NCBI GenBank assembly: GCA_945786855.1
Contig: CALZGI010000094.1
Span: 1-42,672 of the forward strand
Reading direction: 5' to 3'
DNA from: Thermodesulfovibrionia bacterium
Lineage (GTDB): Bacteria; Nitrospirota; Thermodesulfovibrionia; UBA6902
DNA length: 42,672 bases
Below, in pieces: positions 33,449 through 42,030 of the stretch (within the stretch, counting starts at the first letter, position 1; each line of letters starts with the position of its first letter). Made by a program: the position numbers and the translations under genes. The notes below the pieces were generated by a model. That model saw only the letters and a list, made by a program, of their open reading frames with translations, ran no database searches and was not told the origin of the DNA.

Positions 33449-34176
33449 TCGTTGTATCTATTTCAGGCTGTGCAACGTTAAAGGAAATTGACAAGAGGAG
33501 GGTCGCCCGTTCAAGCTTAGTGGAGGGTGAGAGGTACTTTGAAGAGGGCCTCCTTGACAAAGCCCTTGCAGAGAACGAGCGTGTCCTGCTGCTATTCCCC
33601 GAAGAGCCCCCGGGAGATGAAGCGCTATTCAATATTGGACTTATTTATGCCCATTATGATAATCAGGGGAAAAATTATGAACAGGCCCGGGGCACATTTG
33701 ATGAACTTGTAAAAAAATATCCTGAAAGCCCTTTGGTTGAGAGGGCCGAGATATGGTCGAGAGTCCTTGATACCCTCAGGCAGGCGGAAGAGCGGAAGAC
33801 GGAAAAGGAAAGAGAGACAGAGAAGCTGAAAAAACAGATATCAGCCCTGGATCATCTGCTTTCGGGTAAAAAATTTTCTACCGGAGGACACTTTAAGAAA
33901 GCCATTGAAGAGAACAGAACGGCCCTTGAAACGACAGGCGGAGGACCCCGGGGGGATGATGCTCTGTTTCATCTCGGGCTGATCTATGCCCATCATGAAA
34001 ACCCCGATAAGAATTTCAGGAAATCTGCAGAGTTTTTCAGGAGAGTCGTGGAGGAGCATCCCGGGAGTCACCTGCTTGAGGAGGCAAAAATCTGGCTCGG
34101 GCTCCTCAATATTATAGAAAAATCGAAGCAGGTTGATATCGAGATCGAAAAAAAGAAAAAGGAGTTAACAAGATAA
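33391..34176 (+). CDS. TPR-like outer-membrane lipoprotein in the glrK-glrR position (QseG-like)
   Basis: The start is TTG at 33391, with GGAGG seven bases upstream, inside the 3' end of the kinase gene. A signal peptide ends in the lipobox SISGC (C27). The body holds two similar tetratricopeptide-like blocks, each with a DEALFNIGLIYAHYDN-type or DDALFHLGLIYAHHEN-type segment, about 110 residues apart. They are separated by a charged coiled-coil stretch (EERKTEKERETEKLKKQIS), and a basic tail ends the protein. In enterobacteria the gene in this place (qseG/yfhG) encodes an outer-membrane lipoprotein that modulates the kinase. I infer the same role by position; sequence similarity to QseG is not obvious. 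Confidence 0.78.
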   Translation: MGRKYIIAGKYFFIFVACLIVVSISGCATLKEIDKRRVARSSLVEGERYFEEGLLDKALAENERVLLLFPEEPPGDEALFNIGLIYAHYDNQGKNYEQARGTFDELVKKYPESPLVERAEIWSRVLDTLRQAEERKTEKERETEKLKKQISALDHLLSGKKFSTGGHFKKAIEENRTALETTGGGPRGDDALFHLGLIYAHHENPDKNFRKSAEFFRRVVEEHPGSHLLEEAKIWLGLLNIIEKSKQVDIEIEKKKKELTR

Positions 34177-34181
34177 GAGAT

Positions 34182-35543
34182 ATGTCCACAGGAAAAATAT
34201 TAGTAGTAGATGACGACAGTAATCTTCTTGAGGTAATACGGATGAGACTCGAAACGGGCAAATACGAAGTTGTCACTGCCCTGAAAGAGGAAGACGCTAT
34301 GGCGTCTGTCAGGGAACAGTTGTTTGATGTGTCTGTTATAGACCTGCAGTTATCTAATATGGATGGAATAACACTGATGGAAGATGTCCACAGGATAAAC
34401 CCCGAAATGCCGGTCATCATACTCACTGCCCACGGAAGCATAGAAAGTGCCGTTGAAGCCATGCAGAGGGGGGCACACAGTTATCTGACCAAACCTTTTG
34501 AGCATACGGAGCTGCTGCTTCAGATCAATAATGCAATGGAGAGCAAGAGGCTTGCCCTGGAGGTGAAACGCCTTCAGCGCCTCGTGGAAGAGAAATACGA
34601 TTTTGGAAATATCGTTTCAAAAAGCGGAAAAATGCAGATGGTCCTTGATCTTGTAACACGAATAGCCGGGACGGATTCGACGGTATACATTCATGGTGAA
34701 AGCGGTACGGGGAAGGAGTTAATTGCGAAAGCGATTCATGTGGGGAGCGGACGAAAAGATAAACCCTTTGTGGCAATAAACTGTGCTGCCATTCCGGACA
34801 CCCTGCTCGAAAGTGAGCTTTTTGGATATGAAAAAGGAGCTTTCACAGGTGCAATGCAGAGTTCAAAGGGACTCTTCACACAGGCCCATGAAGGGACCAT
34901 TTTTCTCGATGAAATAGGCGATATGCCCCTGACGCTGCAGAGCAAGATACTCCGTATTCTGCAGGAACGCCAGTTCTACCCCCTTGGCAGCAAGCAGCCG
35001 ATTGAAGTTGATGTGAGGGTGATCGTAGCGACCAACAAGGATCTCCAGGAAGAGGTGAAGGCAGGCAATTTCAGGGAAGACCTGTTCTACAGAATCCATG
35101 TGATCCCCGTAAAACTGCCCCCCCTTAGAGAACGGAAAGAGGATATCCCTGTGCTGGTTGATCATTTTCTGGAGGAGTTTAACCGGAAGATGAAAATAAA
35201 GGTGAAGGGCCTTGCCCCGCAGGCAATGCAAAAGCTCATGCTTCATGGGTGGCCTGGAAATGTCAGAGAATTGAAGAATATGATTGAATTTGCGATGGCC
35301 ATGACCCGAAAAGATGTGATTACGGAAGATCTTATTCTTCAGACCAATAATGAGTCTAAAAACGGACTGAAATCTTTCAAAGAGGCCAAGTCTGACTTTG
35401 AAAAAGAATATATTCTCAACCTTCTCAAGCTCACCCATGGCAATGTCAGCAAGGCATCGGAACTTGCCGGTAAATACCGCGCTGATTTCTACCAGCTGCT
35501 TAAAAAGTATGATCTGAAGCCGGAAGAGTACAAAAAGAACTGA
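34182..35543 (+). CDS. glrR: GlrR-like (QseF-like) sigma-54-dependent response regulator
   Basis: The receiver domain (1-120) has phospho-acceptor D54 (VIDLQLSNMDG) and T/K switch residues (ILTAHGS, LTKPF). The AAA+ domain (about 140-375) has Walker A GESGTGKE, GAFTGA at residues 219-224 (the sigma-54 contact loop) and Walker B LDEIGDM. The C-terminal helix-turn-helix contains LTHGNVSKASELAGKYRADFYQLLKKYDL, closely like the GlrR tail and unlike the Fis-type NtrC tail. It starts five bases after the lipoprotein stop. At 453 residues it fits. A candidate sigma-54 promoter lies about 210 bases downstream of its end. Confidence 0.93.
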   Translation: MSTGKILVVDDDSNLLEVIRMRLETGKYEVVTALKEEDAMASVREQLFDVSVIDLQLSNMDGITLMEDVHRINPEMPVIILTAHGSIESAVEAMQRGAHSYLTKPFEHTELLLQINNAMESKRLALEVKRLQRLVEEKYDFGNIVSKSGKMQMVLDLVTRIAGTDSTVYIHGESGTGKELIAKAIHVGSGRKDKPFVAINCAAIPDTLLESELFGYEKGAFTGAMQSSKGLFTQAHEGTIFLDEIGDMPLTLQSKILRILQERQFYPLGSKQPIEVDVRVIVATNKDLQEEVKAGNFREDLFYRIHVIPVKLPPLRERKEDIPVLVDHFLEEFNRKMKIKVKGLAPQAMQKLMLHGWPGNVRELKNMIEFAMAMTRKDVITEDLILQTNNESKNGLKSFKEAKSDFEKEYILNLLKLTHGNVSKASELAGKYRADFYQLLKKYDLKPEEYKKN

Positions 35544-35752
35544 ATTGCGTTGTTTGTGTTTCTCGTGCAGCGCCAAGAACAGGTTATTTTCCAGTGCTTG
35601 CCTGTAAGTAATGATTTGTTATATTCTATTACAGCAACAGATTGATGCAGGTGTATAGAAATCCATGCAGTTTTGCTCGTCTCCTCTTTAATCACAAACT
35701 GCCGTGAATATTAATATCGTTTAGAATCAAAATGTTAAGTTCACTATAATTG
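35544..35752. other. Intergenic region after the glrR-like gene
   Basis: I see no terminator hairpin with a U-tract and no convincing open frame here. The sequence is AT-rich and leads into the candidate sigma-54 promoter at 35753-35770. Confidence 0.5.
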
Positions 35753-35770
35753 CTGGCATGCCAGTTGCTA
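35753..35770 (+). promoter_or_regulatory. Candidate sigma-54 (-24/-12) promoter
   Basis: The sequence CTGGCATGCCAGTTGCTA matches TGGCAC-N5-TTGCW with one mismatch (T for C) and exact spacing. It also contains the perfect 12-bp palindrome CTGGCATGCCAG, so an operator is an alternative reading. It lies downstream of a GAFTGA-type activator gene and about 235 bases before the start of the secreted FN3 protein. The predicted start of transcription is near 35779. Confidence 0.6.
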
Positions 35771-36005
35771 TCTTACTGTAAGATTATATGTCGGATTAAT
35801 CACGAACTAACGTATTATCCATCTCTGTTGCAGAAAGAATGGGAAAATCAAAGCTTAAGTATTGTGCATTCGCTGCACCTTCGTTTTAGAGTGGAGAAAA
35901 GGATTCCCAGAAATTCAATGGAAATTCGCGCACTATTATCGGTAACTCATCATGGAAGTAATTTTCTTTAATTTTTTATTAAATATACTGAAGGAGTATA
36001 AAAAA

Positions 36006-37415
36006 GTGAAATCTAATAAATGCATTTTTACGGGACTTATCTTACTCTTGTGCACATTCTTATATGCGTCTTCTTCTTTTGCTTGTGGCGAGACTGTTAT
36101 CCTTTCCTGGGGATCACCTCAAACAAATTCAGATGGAACAAATCTTACTGATCTTGGCGGGTATAAACTGTATTATGGCACCATGTCAAGAAACTACAGC
36201 CACTTTATCGATGTAGGGAATTCAACAGCACATCAGTTCGATGATCTGGAACTGGGTCGTACCTACCATTTTGCAGTAACAGCCTACGATAACTCGGGAA
36301 ATGAAAGTAACTACTCAGAGGAAATCACCAAGGTAGTCAGCGCCGCAACTTTACTGAGGAATGATTTTAGCACAGACACAACGGGAGACTACAGCATAGT
36401 AGGAGGGACGGGACAGCTCCTTTATGACGGGGCAGGCAAGCGTTCAAAAATACTTACAGGTGACAATGTTTATGTACTGATTTCACATGATTTGGCACCA
36501 GTTGAGAGCGGATCCTTTAGTATGGATTTTTTGCCAACAGTAAAATATCCTGCTGGTGGTTTGATATTTATGAGACTTCAGCAGGATGCAGGAAACTATT
36601 ATGAAATAAAAAATACTGATGGATATGGCCCCGGGTATATTATGAAGATGGTTGATGGAGTGGAGGTGGACAGAATTGATTTTCTGAACGGATACAGCCA
36701 GGGCAGTAATTATAATATAAAAATCAATTTTACCCCCGATGAAACAACAGTCGAGGCGTTCGGAGAGACTCTTGTTCTGAACGCTGATTCAAGCAGTTTT
36801 ATCGTTAAAAATTTTAATGTTAAAATCACACAGCAGGACGCCTATCTGGATAACATTCTATTTACAGATAATTTTACGAATGTTACAACAGCTTTCCTGA
36901 GGAATGATTTTAGCACAGACACAACCGGAGACTATAGCATAATAGGAGGGACGGGACAGTTCCTTTATGACGGGGCAGGCAAGCGTTCAGAAATGCTTAC
37001 AGGTGACAATGTTTATGTGCGGATTTCACATGATGTGGCACCAGTTGAGAGCGGGTCCTTTCGTGTGGATTTTTTGCCAACAGTAAAATATCCCGCTGGT
37101 GGTTTGATATTTATGAGACTTCAGCAGGATGAAAGAAACTATTATGAAATAAACAATACTGATGGATACGGCCCCGGATATATTACGAAGGTGATTGATG
37201 GAGTTGAAGTGGACAGAATTGATTTTCTGAACGGATACAGCCAGGGCGTTAACTATCAAATAAGATTCAATTTTAGCCCCGATGAGACAATAATCGAGGC
37301 GTTTGGAGAGACTCTTATTCTAGACTCTGATCCAAGCAGTATTCTCGTTGAAAGTTTTAATATTCGAATAGCACAGCAGGATGCCTTTTTTGATAACATT
37401 CTGTTTTCCCATTAA
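36006..37415 (+). CDS. Secreted FN3 protein with two tandem ~180-residue beta-sandwich repeats
   Basis: The start is GTG at 36006, with AAGGAG ten bases upstream; a longer frame from 35952 has no ribosome site. The signal peptide (CIFTGLILLLCTFLYASSSFA) ends before CGETV, and a cysteine at +1 makes lipidation possible although SSFAC is a poor lipobox. A fibronectin type III domain (about residues 28-112; GYKLYYGT, YHFAVTAYDNSGNESNYS) is followed by two copies of a segment beginning LRNDFSTDTTGDYSI and ending DNILF. The copies look like concanavalin A/LamG-type sandwiches. The DNA repeats with a step of 543 bases. No catalytic motif is visible; carbohydrate or matrix binding is an inference from fold. 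It follows the sigma-54 promoter candidate and stands alone. Confidence 0.8.
   Translation: MKSNKCIFTGLILLLCTFLYASSSFACGETVILSWGSPQTNSDGTNLTDLGGYKLYYGTMSRNYSHFIDVGNSTAHQFDDLELGRTYHFAVTAYDNSGNESNYSEEITKVVSAATLLRNDFSTDTTGDYSIVGGTGQLLYDGAGKRSKILTGDNVYVLISHDLAPVESGSFSMDFLPTVKYPAGGLIFMRLQQDAGNYYEIKNTDGYGPGYIMKMVDGVEVDRIDFLNGYSQGSNYNIKINFTPDETTVEAFGETLVLNADSSSFIVKNFNVKITQQDAYLDNILFTDNFTNVTTAFLRNDFSTDTTGDYSIIGGTGQFLYDGAGKRSEMLTGDNVYVRISHDVAPVESGSFRVDFLPTVKYPAGGLIFMRLQQDERNYYEINNTDGYGPGYITKVIDGVEVDRIDFLNGYSQGVNYQIRFNFSPDETIIEAFGETLILDSDPSSILVESFNIRIAQQDAFFDNILFSH
36361..37412 (+). repeat. 543-base tandem duplication in the FN3 protein gene
   Basis: The sequence from 36361 recurs from 36904, in frame (543 bases, 181 codons). 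The first ~80 bases are nearly identical; differences are scattered and many are at third positions. This points to a recent duplication under protein-level constraint. Confidence 0.85.
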
Positions 37416-37642
37416 AGCAATGTTCCTTACAGGCAGTAGTGTATGTAATATTATCCTTGTCAGAAGACAGGACATATAAGTAGAGCATCGAGCTTCAAGA
37501 GTACAATGTTAATACACTCTCATTATGAATAGGTTGCTTTTGATAGTACAGGAATCTTTGAAAATCCTGGAAAGAATGTTTTTCAAGAGTTATTATAGTA
37601 CATTATCCAGGAAAAGGATAAATTGATTCTCAAGGAGGACCG

Positions 37643-37972
37643 ATGATTCCCGGGCTAAAATATAATGAACAGGGACTGATTCCTGCTGTTATACAGGATG
37701 TCAACAGTGGTGAAGTATTGATGATGGCTTATATGAATGCGGCCTCACTCGAAAAGACTGTTGAATTGGGAAAGACATGTTTCTGGAGCCGTTCAAGGCA
37801 GGAATTCTGGACGAAGGGAGAAACGTCGGGGAATGTGCAGCTGGTCAGGGAAATACTCTACGATTGCGACGAAGACACTTTACTTATTAAAGTTGAACAG
37901 AAAGGGTCAGGTGCCTGCCATACGGGAAAAAGGACCTGCTTTTACAGGAAGATAGAATCAGCGGGTGCGTGA
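37643..37972 (+). CDS. hisI: Phosphoribosyl-AMP cyclohydrolase
   Basis: Opens the adenine ring of phosphoribosyl-AMP in histidine synthesis (third step). Diagnostic segments are [34 protein letters not shown], the metal-binding DCDEDTLL and a [13 protein letters not shown] segment with zinc-ligand cysteines. The protein is the single-domain form (109 residues) without a HisE part. AAGGAGG lies just before the ATG. The other his genes are not nearby. yraN follows after 121 bases. Confidence 0.95.
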   Translation: MIPGLKYNEQGLIPAVIQDVNSGEVLMMAYMNAASLEKTVELGKTCFWSRSRQEFWTKGETSGNVQLVREILYDCDEDTLLIKVEQKGSGACHTGKRTCFYRKIESAGA

Positions 37973-38046
37973 GAGAGAGAGGCCGTATTAAAGCAGAGAG
38001 AAATTGTTGAATTTCGAACGTTATTTTCTCCAACTTCTCTACTTCC

Positions 38047-38078
38047 GCACTTTTGAACTTTTGTTCTTTTGCACTTTC
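38047..38078. repeat. GCACTTTT-type octamer tandem repeat before yraN
   Basis: The units are GCACTTTT, GAACTTTT, GTTCTTTT and GCACTTTC, with exact eight-base period. The array ends directly before the yraN Shine-Dalgarno. Same family as the array at the gspG start. Confidence 0.85.
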
Positions 38079-38093
38079 AGGGGGGGCATGCAG

Positions 38094-38438
38094 ATGAGTC
38101 TGGGACAAAAAGGTGAGAGGCTCGCAGTTAAATTTCTGCGGAAAAAGGGCTACCGGATAAAAGAGAAGAATTTTAAAACAGGGTTCGGCGAAATCGATGT
38201 TATAGCCTATGATATGGACACCCTTGTTTTCGTTGAAGTTAAAACACGAGAGACTCTGACCTTTGGACAACCCTTTGAAGCAGTGAACAGGAGTAAAATA
38301 CGAAAAATAGCAAAAGTTGCGATGTTCTATTTATCAAAGCTCAGTGAAGTTCCGCCCTGCAGGTTTGATGTTGTCAGTATTCAATATAAAGAGGGCAGTG
38401 CTGACTGTGAGTTAATAAAGGATGCCTTTGAAGTGTAG
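38094..38438 (+). CDS. yraN: YraN-family (UPF0102) endonuclease-like protein
   Basis: A small conserved protein of the restriction-endonuclease fold, of uncertain role in DNA metabolism. The hallmark stretch LAVKFLRKKGYRIKEKNF is followed by GEIDVIAYD and VFVEVKTRE, which give the D...E-x-K metal-site pattern. The start at the ATG at 38094 lies seven bases after AGGGGGG. An ATG two codons upstream (38088) is too close to that site, and the frame upstream encodes the octamer repeat, so I exclude it. Length 114 is typical. It is often next to rnhB; that gene is not here. Confidence 0.92.
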   Translation: MSLGQKGERLAVKFLRKKGYRIKEKNFKTGFGEIDVIAYDMDTLVFVEVKTRETLTFGQPFEAVNRSKIRKIAKVAMFYLSKLSEVPPCRFDVVSIQYKEGSADCELIKDAFEV

Positions 38439-38545
38439 GTGAGGACAGGTCTCCATGTTAACAGGGCGTCCTGTGCTGTTTCTCCTGAGACACCGATGAC
38501 GATATTTTACTGGATGTGCTATTATTAATACTTGAATTTTTTGGA

Positions 38546-38622
<77 letters not shown>

Positions 38623-38658
38623 GTTTTCAACAGATCCGATTCCCGCTTAATCGGCAGT

Positions 38659-41337
38659 TCATGACACACGGTCCCGTCCCTCATCTTTTGCACGATAGAG
38701 GGAATTGTCAGCAAACTTTATCAATCCGTCATAGGTGTCTGCCTGCTCAGGGAATGCGGCGACTCCCAGAGAGATTGTCAATGAGCCTATATGCCGGCCG
38801 TCGTAGCTGATTTCCATTTCCTTTACCTGAATCCTCAGTTTCTCAGCAAGTGACAGTGTGTCCTTGTATGAACTGTCAGGCAGTACAAACAGAAATTCTT
38901 CCCCGCCGTAGCGGCAGCAGATGTCACCCTTTCTGACATGGGATTTTAACAGGGCAGCTACATTATTAAGGGCGTGATCCCCCGCATGATGACCGAACTG
39001 ATCATTGATTGACTTGAAATGGTCGATGTCAAGAAGAATCAGTCCAATCGCTCTGTCATCTCTTCGTGCCCTGTGTATTTCCTGTTCGAGATATTCCTGC
39101 ATGTAACGCCTGTTATAAAGACCTGTGAGCGGATCCTGGATAGCCATTACGTGAAGCTTTGCCTGCATGCGAACATTCGACAGGGCAAGTGCAATATGTT
39201 CCGCTACCGTTCTGCCAAGCTCAAGGAGAGACTCCAGGGGATTCGGCATCTGTTGATTCCTGTTCTGATCATATGCACTGTGCACCTCCAGATGAAGCAT
39301 CCCGAGCTGTGTCTGGCTCGTTGCAATGGGAATGCATAAAAAATCACGGCCCGGTCTCTCATCTTCTTTTATATGAGCACAATAGAGAGTAGACTTTCCC
39401 GCACGAAGCTCATGGGACTGTCCCTTTTTCAGTGCCCAGCAGTCGTTCACCGTGAACAGGTCATGGGAAGATGAAATTGCACCCCAGGAATAAACTCTCG
39501 AAAGGGTTACTTCGTCGCTGCCATGTATATAAACGGCGCCCGCGTCAACAGGGAAGAGGCTTACCATGTTTTCCGAAACGATCCGGATGACTTCGCTTTC
39601 GCTTTGGCATACCTGGAAAAATTCAGCCATTAAACCAATTGCTGTCAGCTGCTCTTCCCGTCTTGTTAACTTTGTCACCATATCCTTGAGCTGAAGGTTC
39701 GATTCATTCAGGGACTCTAATGCCCATTTCCGCTCCGAGATATCACGAAGCGAGACCAGCAGTGCGCCTTTCCCTTCCCATTCAGTATCGACAACGAGCA
39801 TTTCAACAATTATTTTGTGCTCTCCACGAGAAGGTATTTCAAACTCTTTTTTCTCCCCTTTCAAGACAGGGAATGGGAATTTTTCTCCCTTCAGAGATGA
39901 TGCTGTTGCATGAAGCAGCACTTCCGCCGCCGGATTCATGAACCGGATGACCTTATCAATATCAAGGACGATCAACGCATCTGCAAAGTTAATCAGGCTT
40001 TTGAACGTCGCCTGGAGCTGGATTTCATTCAGCTTCAGCTCGGCAGCCTGTTTTTTCAGGTCTTCTGCAATCTTTTCATTCGTCCATTTGAATTTCTCCA
40101 GCCCCGCTTTCATCTGGGCAAATGCATCCAGAGTTTTCTGGACTTCCTTTATAGGACTCTTCTTGTCGAACGTTGTTTCCAGGTCATAGCCTTTAATGGC
40201 CATCGCCTCTGACTGAAGTGCCTCCATCGGTTTCGAGATGCTTCGGGCGATCACGAGTCCGATAAGACTGGAGATGAGGGCAATACCCAGGCCTATAAAG
40301 ATGTTGAACAACCTGTTGCGTTTAATCGGTCCCAGATAATCATCTTCAGGCAGGTATATTCCGATAAACCATGGCCACTGCTTGTCCGTGAAAGGAGCAA
40401 ACATGACATGATAATTCTTGTTTTCATGGCTGAATGCAGAAAAGACAGGATCCATGAAATTAAAATCAGCCACGAGACCAAGCGTTGAGTCATAGGCTTT
40501 ACGGGTGAGAGCATCGTCAAGTTCCGATATTTTCGTTAAACGAAACTCTCCGCTCCCTTCATTCAGGGGGTATCTGATCTTTGTCTGATCAGGGAAAGCA
40601 ATAACATCTTTATTTTTATTCACGATAAAGGCCTGTCCATTCTTGCCTACCTTCAGTTTGGACAGGAATATTGATATATCGTCAATTTCTATATCTACCC
40701 CGACGATTCCCTTTATATCACCTGTGCTCAGGTACACAGGACTTGCTGTTGTTATGCCCGGTTTTTGGGAGGTGAAAAAGATATAGGGATCAGTCCAGAT
40801 GAGTTTTCGCTCTTCATTGGCCCTGATATACCATGGCCGTTTCCTCGGGTCATAGGGATCATCGCGGTCGATATCCCGGTACAGCTCTTTTTGAAGGGAA
40901 TCACGCCAGATCAATTCCACTGTTCGCGTGCCGTTGCTGACAGTAATGAATTTTGTCCTGAATCCCCCTTCGACCTTGGCATCACTTTTCATTACATAGA
41001 TAAATTCTCCCCGGGGGTTACCGTAATAAATGCCGGCAATCTGGGAGTGAAGGGCGAGCTGCTCCGTGAAATAACGTTCAAGCGAGATCCTGTCCTCACT
41101 GCTGACGACCTGACTGTCAGCGAGTCGCTCAGTCAGTTTTACTGCATCGTGGGCAGGTACCAGATAGTTTTGTGACTGCTGAATGGTCATCATGGAAATG
41201 TTTTCCATGATATCCCGGGCATGGTCCTGCAAAACTTTTTCTGATGTTATGTACGAAGATGCGAGTACGGTTATGATTGATATCAGTATGAGACCTAAAA
41301 AACCGCCAAGCAGGACCGCCTTTATCGGTAATTTCAT
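38659..41337 (-). CDS. Membrane diguanylate cyclase with Cache, HAMP, PAS, GAF and GGDEF domains
   Basis: Makes cyclic di-GMP from two GTP in response to a periplasmic signal. An N-terminal span (about residues 8-28) precedes a periplasmic double-Cache domain (about 35-330; RPWYIRANEERKLIWTDPY, then GIVGVDIEIDDISIFLSKL). A second span lies at about residues 343-364, then HAMP, PAS (about 440-545) and GAF (about 560-720). GGDEF (730-892) carries the catalytic signature GGEEF at residues 811-815 within CCRYGGEEFLFVLPDSS. The signature is intact, so the enzyme is probably active. No inhibitory RxxD site is clear. Length 892. It stands alone; target systems are unknown. Confidence 0.93.
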   Translation of the reverse strand: MKLPIKAVLLGGFLGLILISIITVLASSYITSEKVLQDHARDIMENISMMTIQQSQNYLVPAHDAVKLTERLADSQVVSSEDRISLERYFTEQLALHSQIAGIYYGNPRGEFIYVMKSDAKVEGGFRTKFITVSNGTRTVELIWRDSLQKELYRDIDRDDPYDPRKRPWYIRANEERKLIWTDPYIFFTSQKPGITTASPVYLSTGDIKGIVGVDIEIDDISIFLSKLKVGKNGQAFIVNKNKDVIAFPDQTKIRYPLNEGSGEFRLTKISELDDALTRKAYDSTLGLVADFNFMDPVFSAFSHENKNYHVMFAPFTDKQWPWFIGIYLPEDDYLGPIKRNRLFNIFIGLGIALISSLIGLVIARSISKPMEALQSEAMAIKGYDLETTFDKKSPIKEVQKTLDAFAQMKAGLEKFKWTNEKIAEDLKKQAAELKLNEIQLQATFKSLINFADALIVLDIDKVIRFMNPAAEVLLHATASSLKGEKFPFPVLKGEKKEFEIPSRGEHKIIVEMLVVDTEWEGKGALLVSLRDISERKWALESLNESNLQLKDMVTKLTRREEQLTAIGLMAEFFQVCQSESEVIRIVSENMVSLFPVDAGAVYIHGSDEVTLSRVYSWGAISSSHDLFTVNDCWALKKGQSHELRAGKSTLYCAHIKEDERPGRDFLCIPIATSQTQLGMLHLEVHSAYDQNRNQQMPNPLESLLELGRTVAEHIALALSNVRMQAKLHVMAIQDPLTGLYNRRYMQEYLEQEIHRARRDDRAIGLILLDIDHFKSINDQFGHHAGDHALNNVAALLKSHVRKGDICCRYGGEEFLFVLPDSSYKDTLSLAEKLRIQVKEMEISYDGRHIGSLTISLGVAAFPEQADTYDGLIKFADNSLYRAKDEGRDRVS

Positions 41338-41635
41338 ATGAGAAGTTCTCTCCTATCAGAACAATGAGTCAGCTCTTGCAAATAATAAAGTATATTATAT
41401 TACTAACTGCCAATTTATAGGAACCCACAGCTGTGTCAAGGGCGAAAAAATTTGGATGATACGCAGACAATGCAATTAAATCCCTTTAAAGGAGGGGTGA
41501 ATTCTTTTACTCCCTTGAGGTTGAATCCCATTCCTCCTGTAGATGAGATGGAGTTGCCTTCACGCATCAAAAAAACTATAATATGAACCTGTCTTTTTAG
41601 CTGTAGGCTTAGTTCTGACATCATAGCGATTATAA
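41338..41635. other. Intergenic region upstream of the diguanylate cyclase
   Basis: The region is AT-rich near the cyclase start (its promoter must lie here). The frame of 75 residues read on the minus strand at 41436-41663 lacks features of a real gene. I see no repeats or RNA genes before the tRNA fragment. Confidence 0.5.
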
Positions 41636-41678
41636 GCCCCCTTAGCTCAGGTGGATAGAGCACAGGTTTCCTAAATCT
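41636..41678 (+). pseudogene. 5' half of a tRNA-Arg (CCT) gene
   Basis: The sequence follows a tRNA exactly from the acceptor 5' strand (GCCCCCT), through TA, the D-arm GCTC/GAGC, and the anticodon stem-loop AGGT-TTCCTAA-ATCT (anticodon CCT). It then departs at the base of the anticodon stem. No T-arm (GGTTC-type) or 3' acceptor strand follows within the next hundreds of bases. tRNA genes broken at the anticodon stem are typical integration scars. Confidence 0.8.
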
Positions 41679-42030
41679 ATAAGAGCGTAAAACCGTAAGG
41701 TAGCTTCTGGGCTGAGAAAAATATCTATGAGTGTGAAATACAGTGCTAAATGGGCGTCCTGTATTGTCCTTATATACCTATTGATTCTGTCTATTCCGAT
41801 ATATTCTGCTACAATTTTGCTACAGTCGGAATTTGAATGAATAAAGAGGTTTGGGGTAGTACTGATTTTTTGGGCTTGGGCATTCAGGCCGCTTTTTATT
41901 GATAAACGCCATATGACTCTGATCTGTACCAACAGTAAACTAACAGTGCATGGGCAGAAAAACCTGATACAATAAATGTCTCGTGGGGATTCGTCCCCCA
42001 CACGCTACTATCTCATGAGACCGCGGAGAT
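41679..42030. other. Non-coding stretch downstream of the tRNA fragment
   Basis: About 350 bases without a convincing gene. It contains TGCTACA-ATTT-TGCTACA at about 41811-41828, a close direct repeat of the kind integrases use as arm sites. It also holds a hairpin GTGGGG-ATTCGTC-CCCCAC at about 41984-42002 that could end the glutamine amidotransferase transcript, although it lacks a U-tract on that strand. Confidence 0.45.

Noticed and set aside
35750-35971. A 73-residue frame between the glrR-like and FN3 genes
   Set aside because: It starts within the candidate sigma-54 element, has no ribosome site and a random-looking composition; the region reads better as a long 5' untranslated leader.
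38460-38473. ACAGG-GCGT-CCTGT hairpin before tRNA-Pro as a terminator of yraN
   Set aside because: The stem is only five bases with no following U-tract, so it is not a convincing terminator.
41642-42001. A 119-residue minus-strand frame overlapping the tRNA fragment, considered as an integrase remnant
   Set aside because: It shows no tyrosine recombinase box (no R...HxxR...Y pattern), is antisense to the tRNA half, and has no ribosome site.
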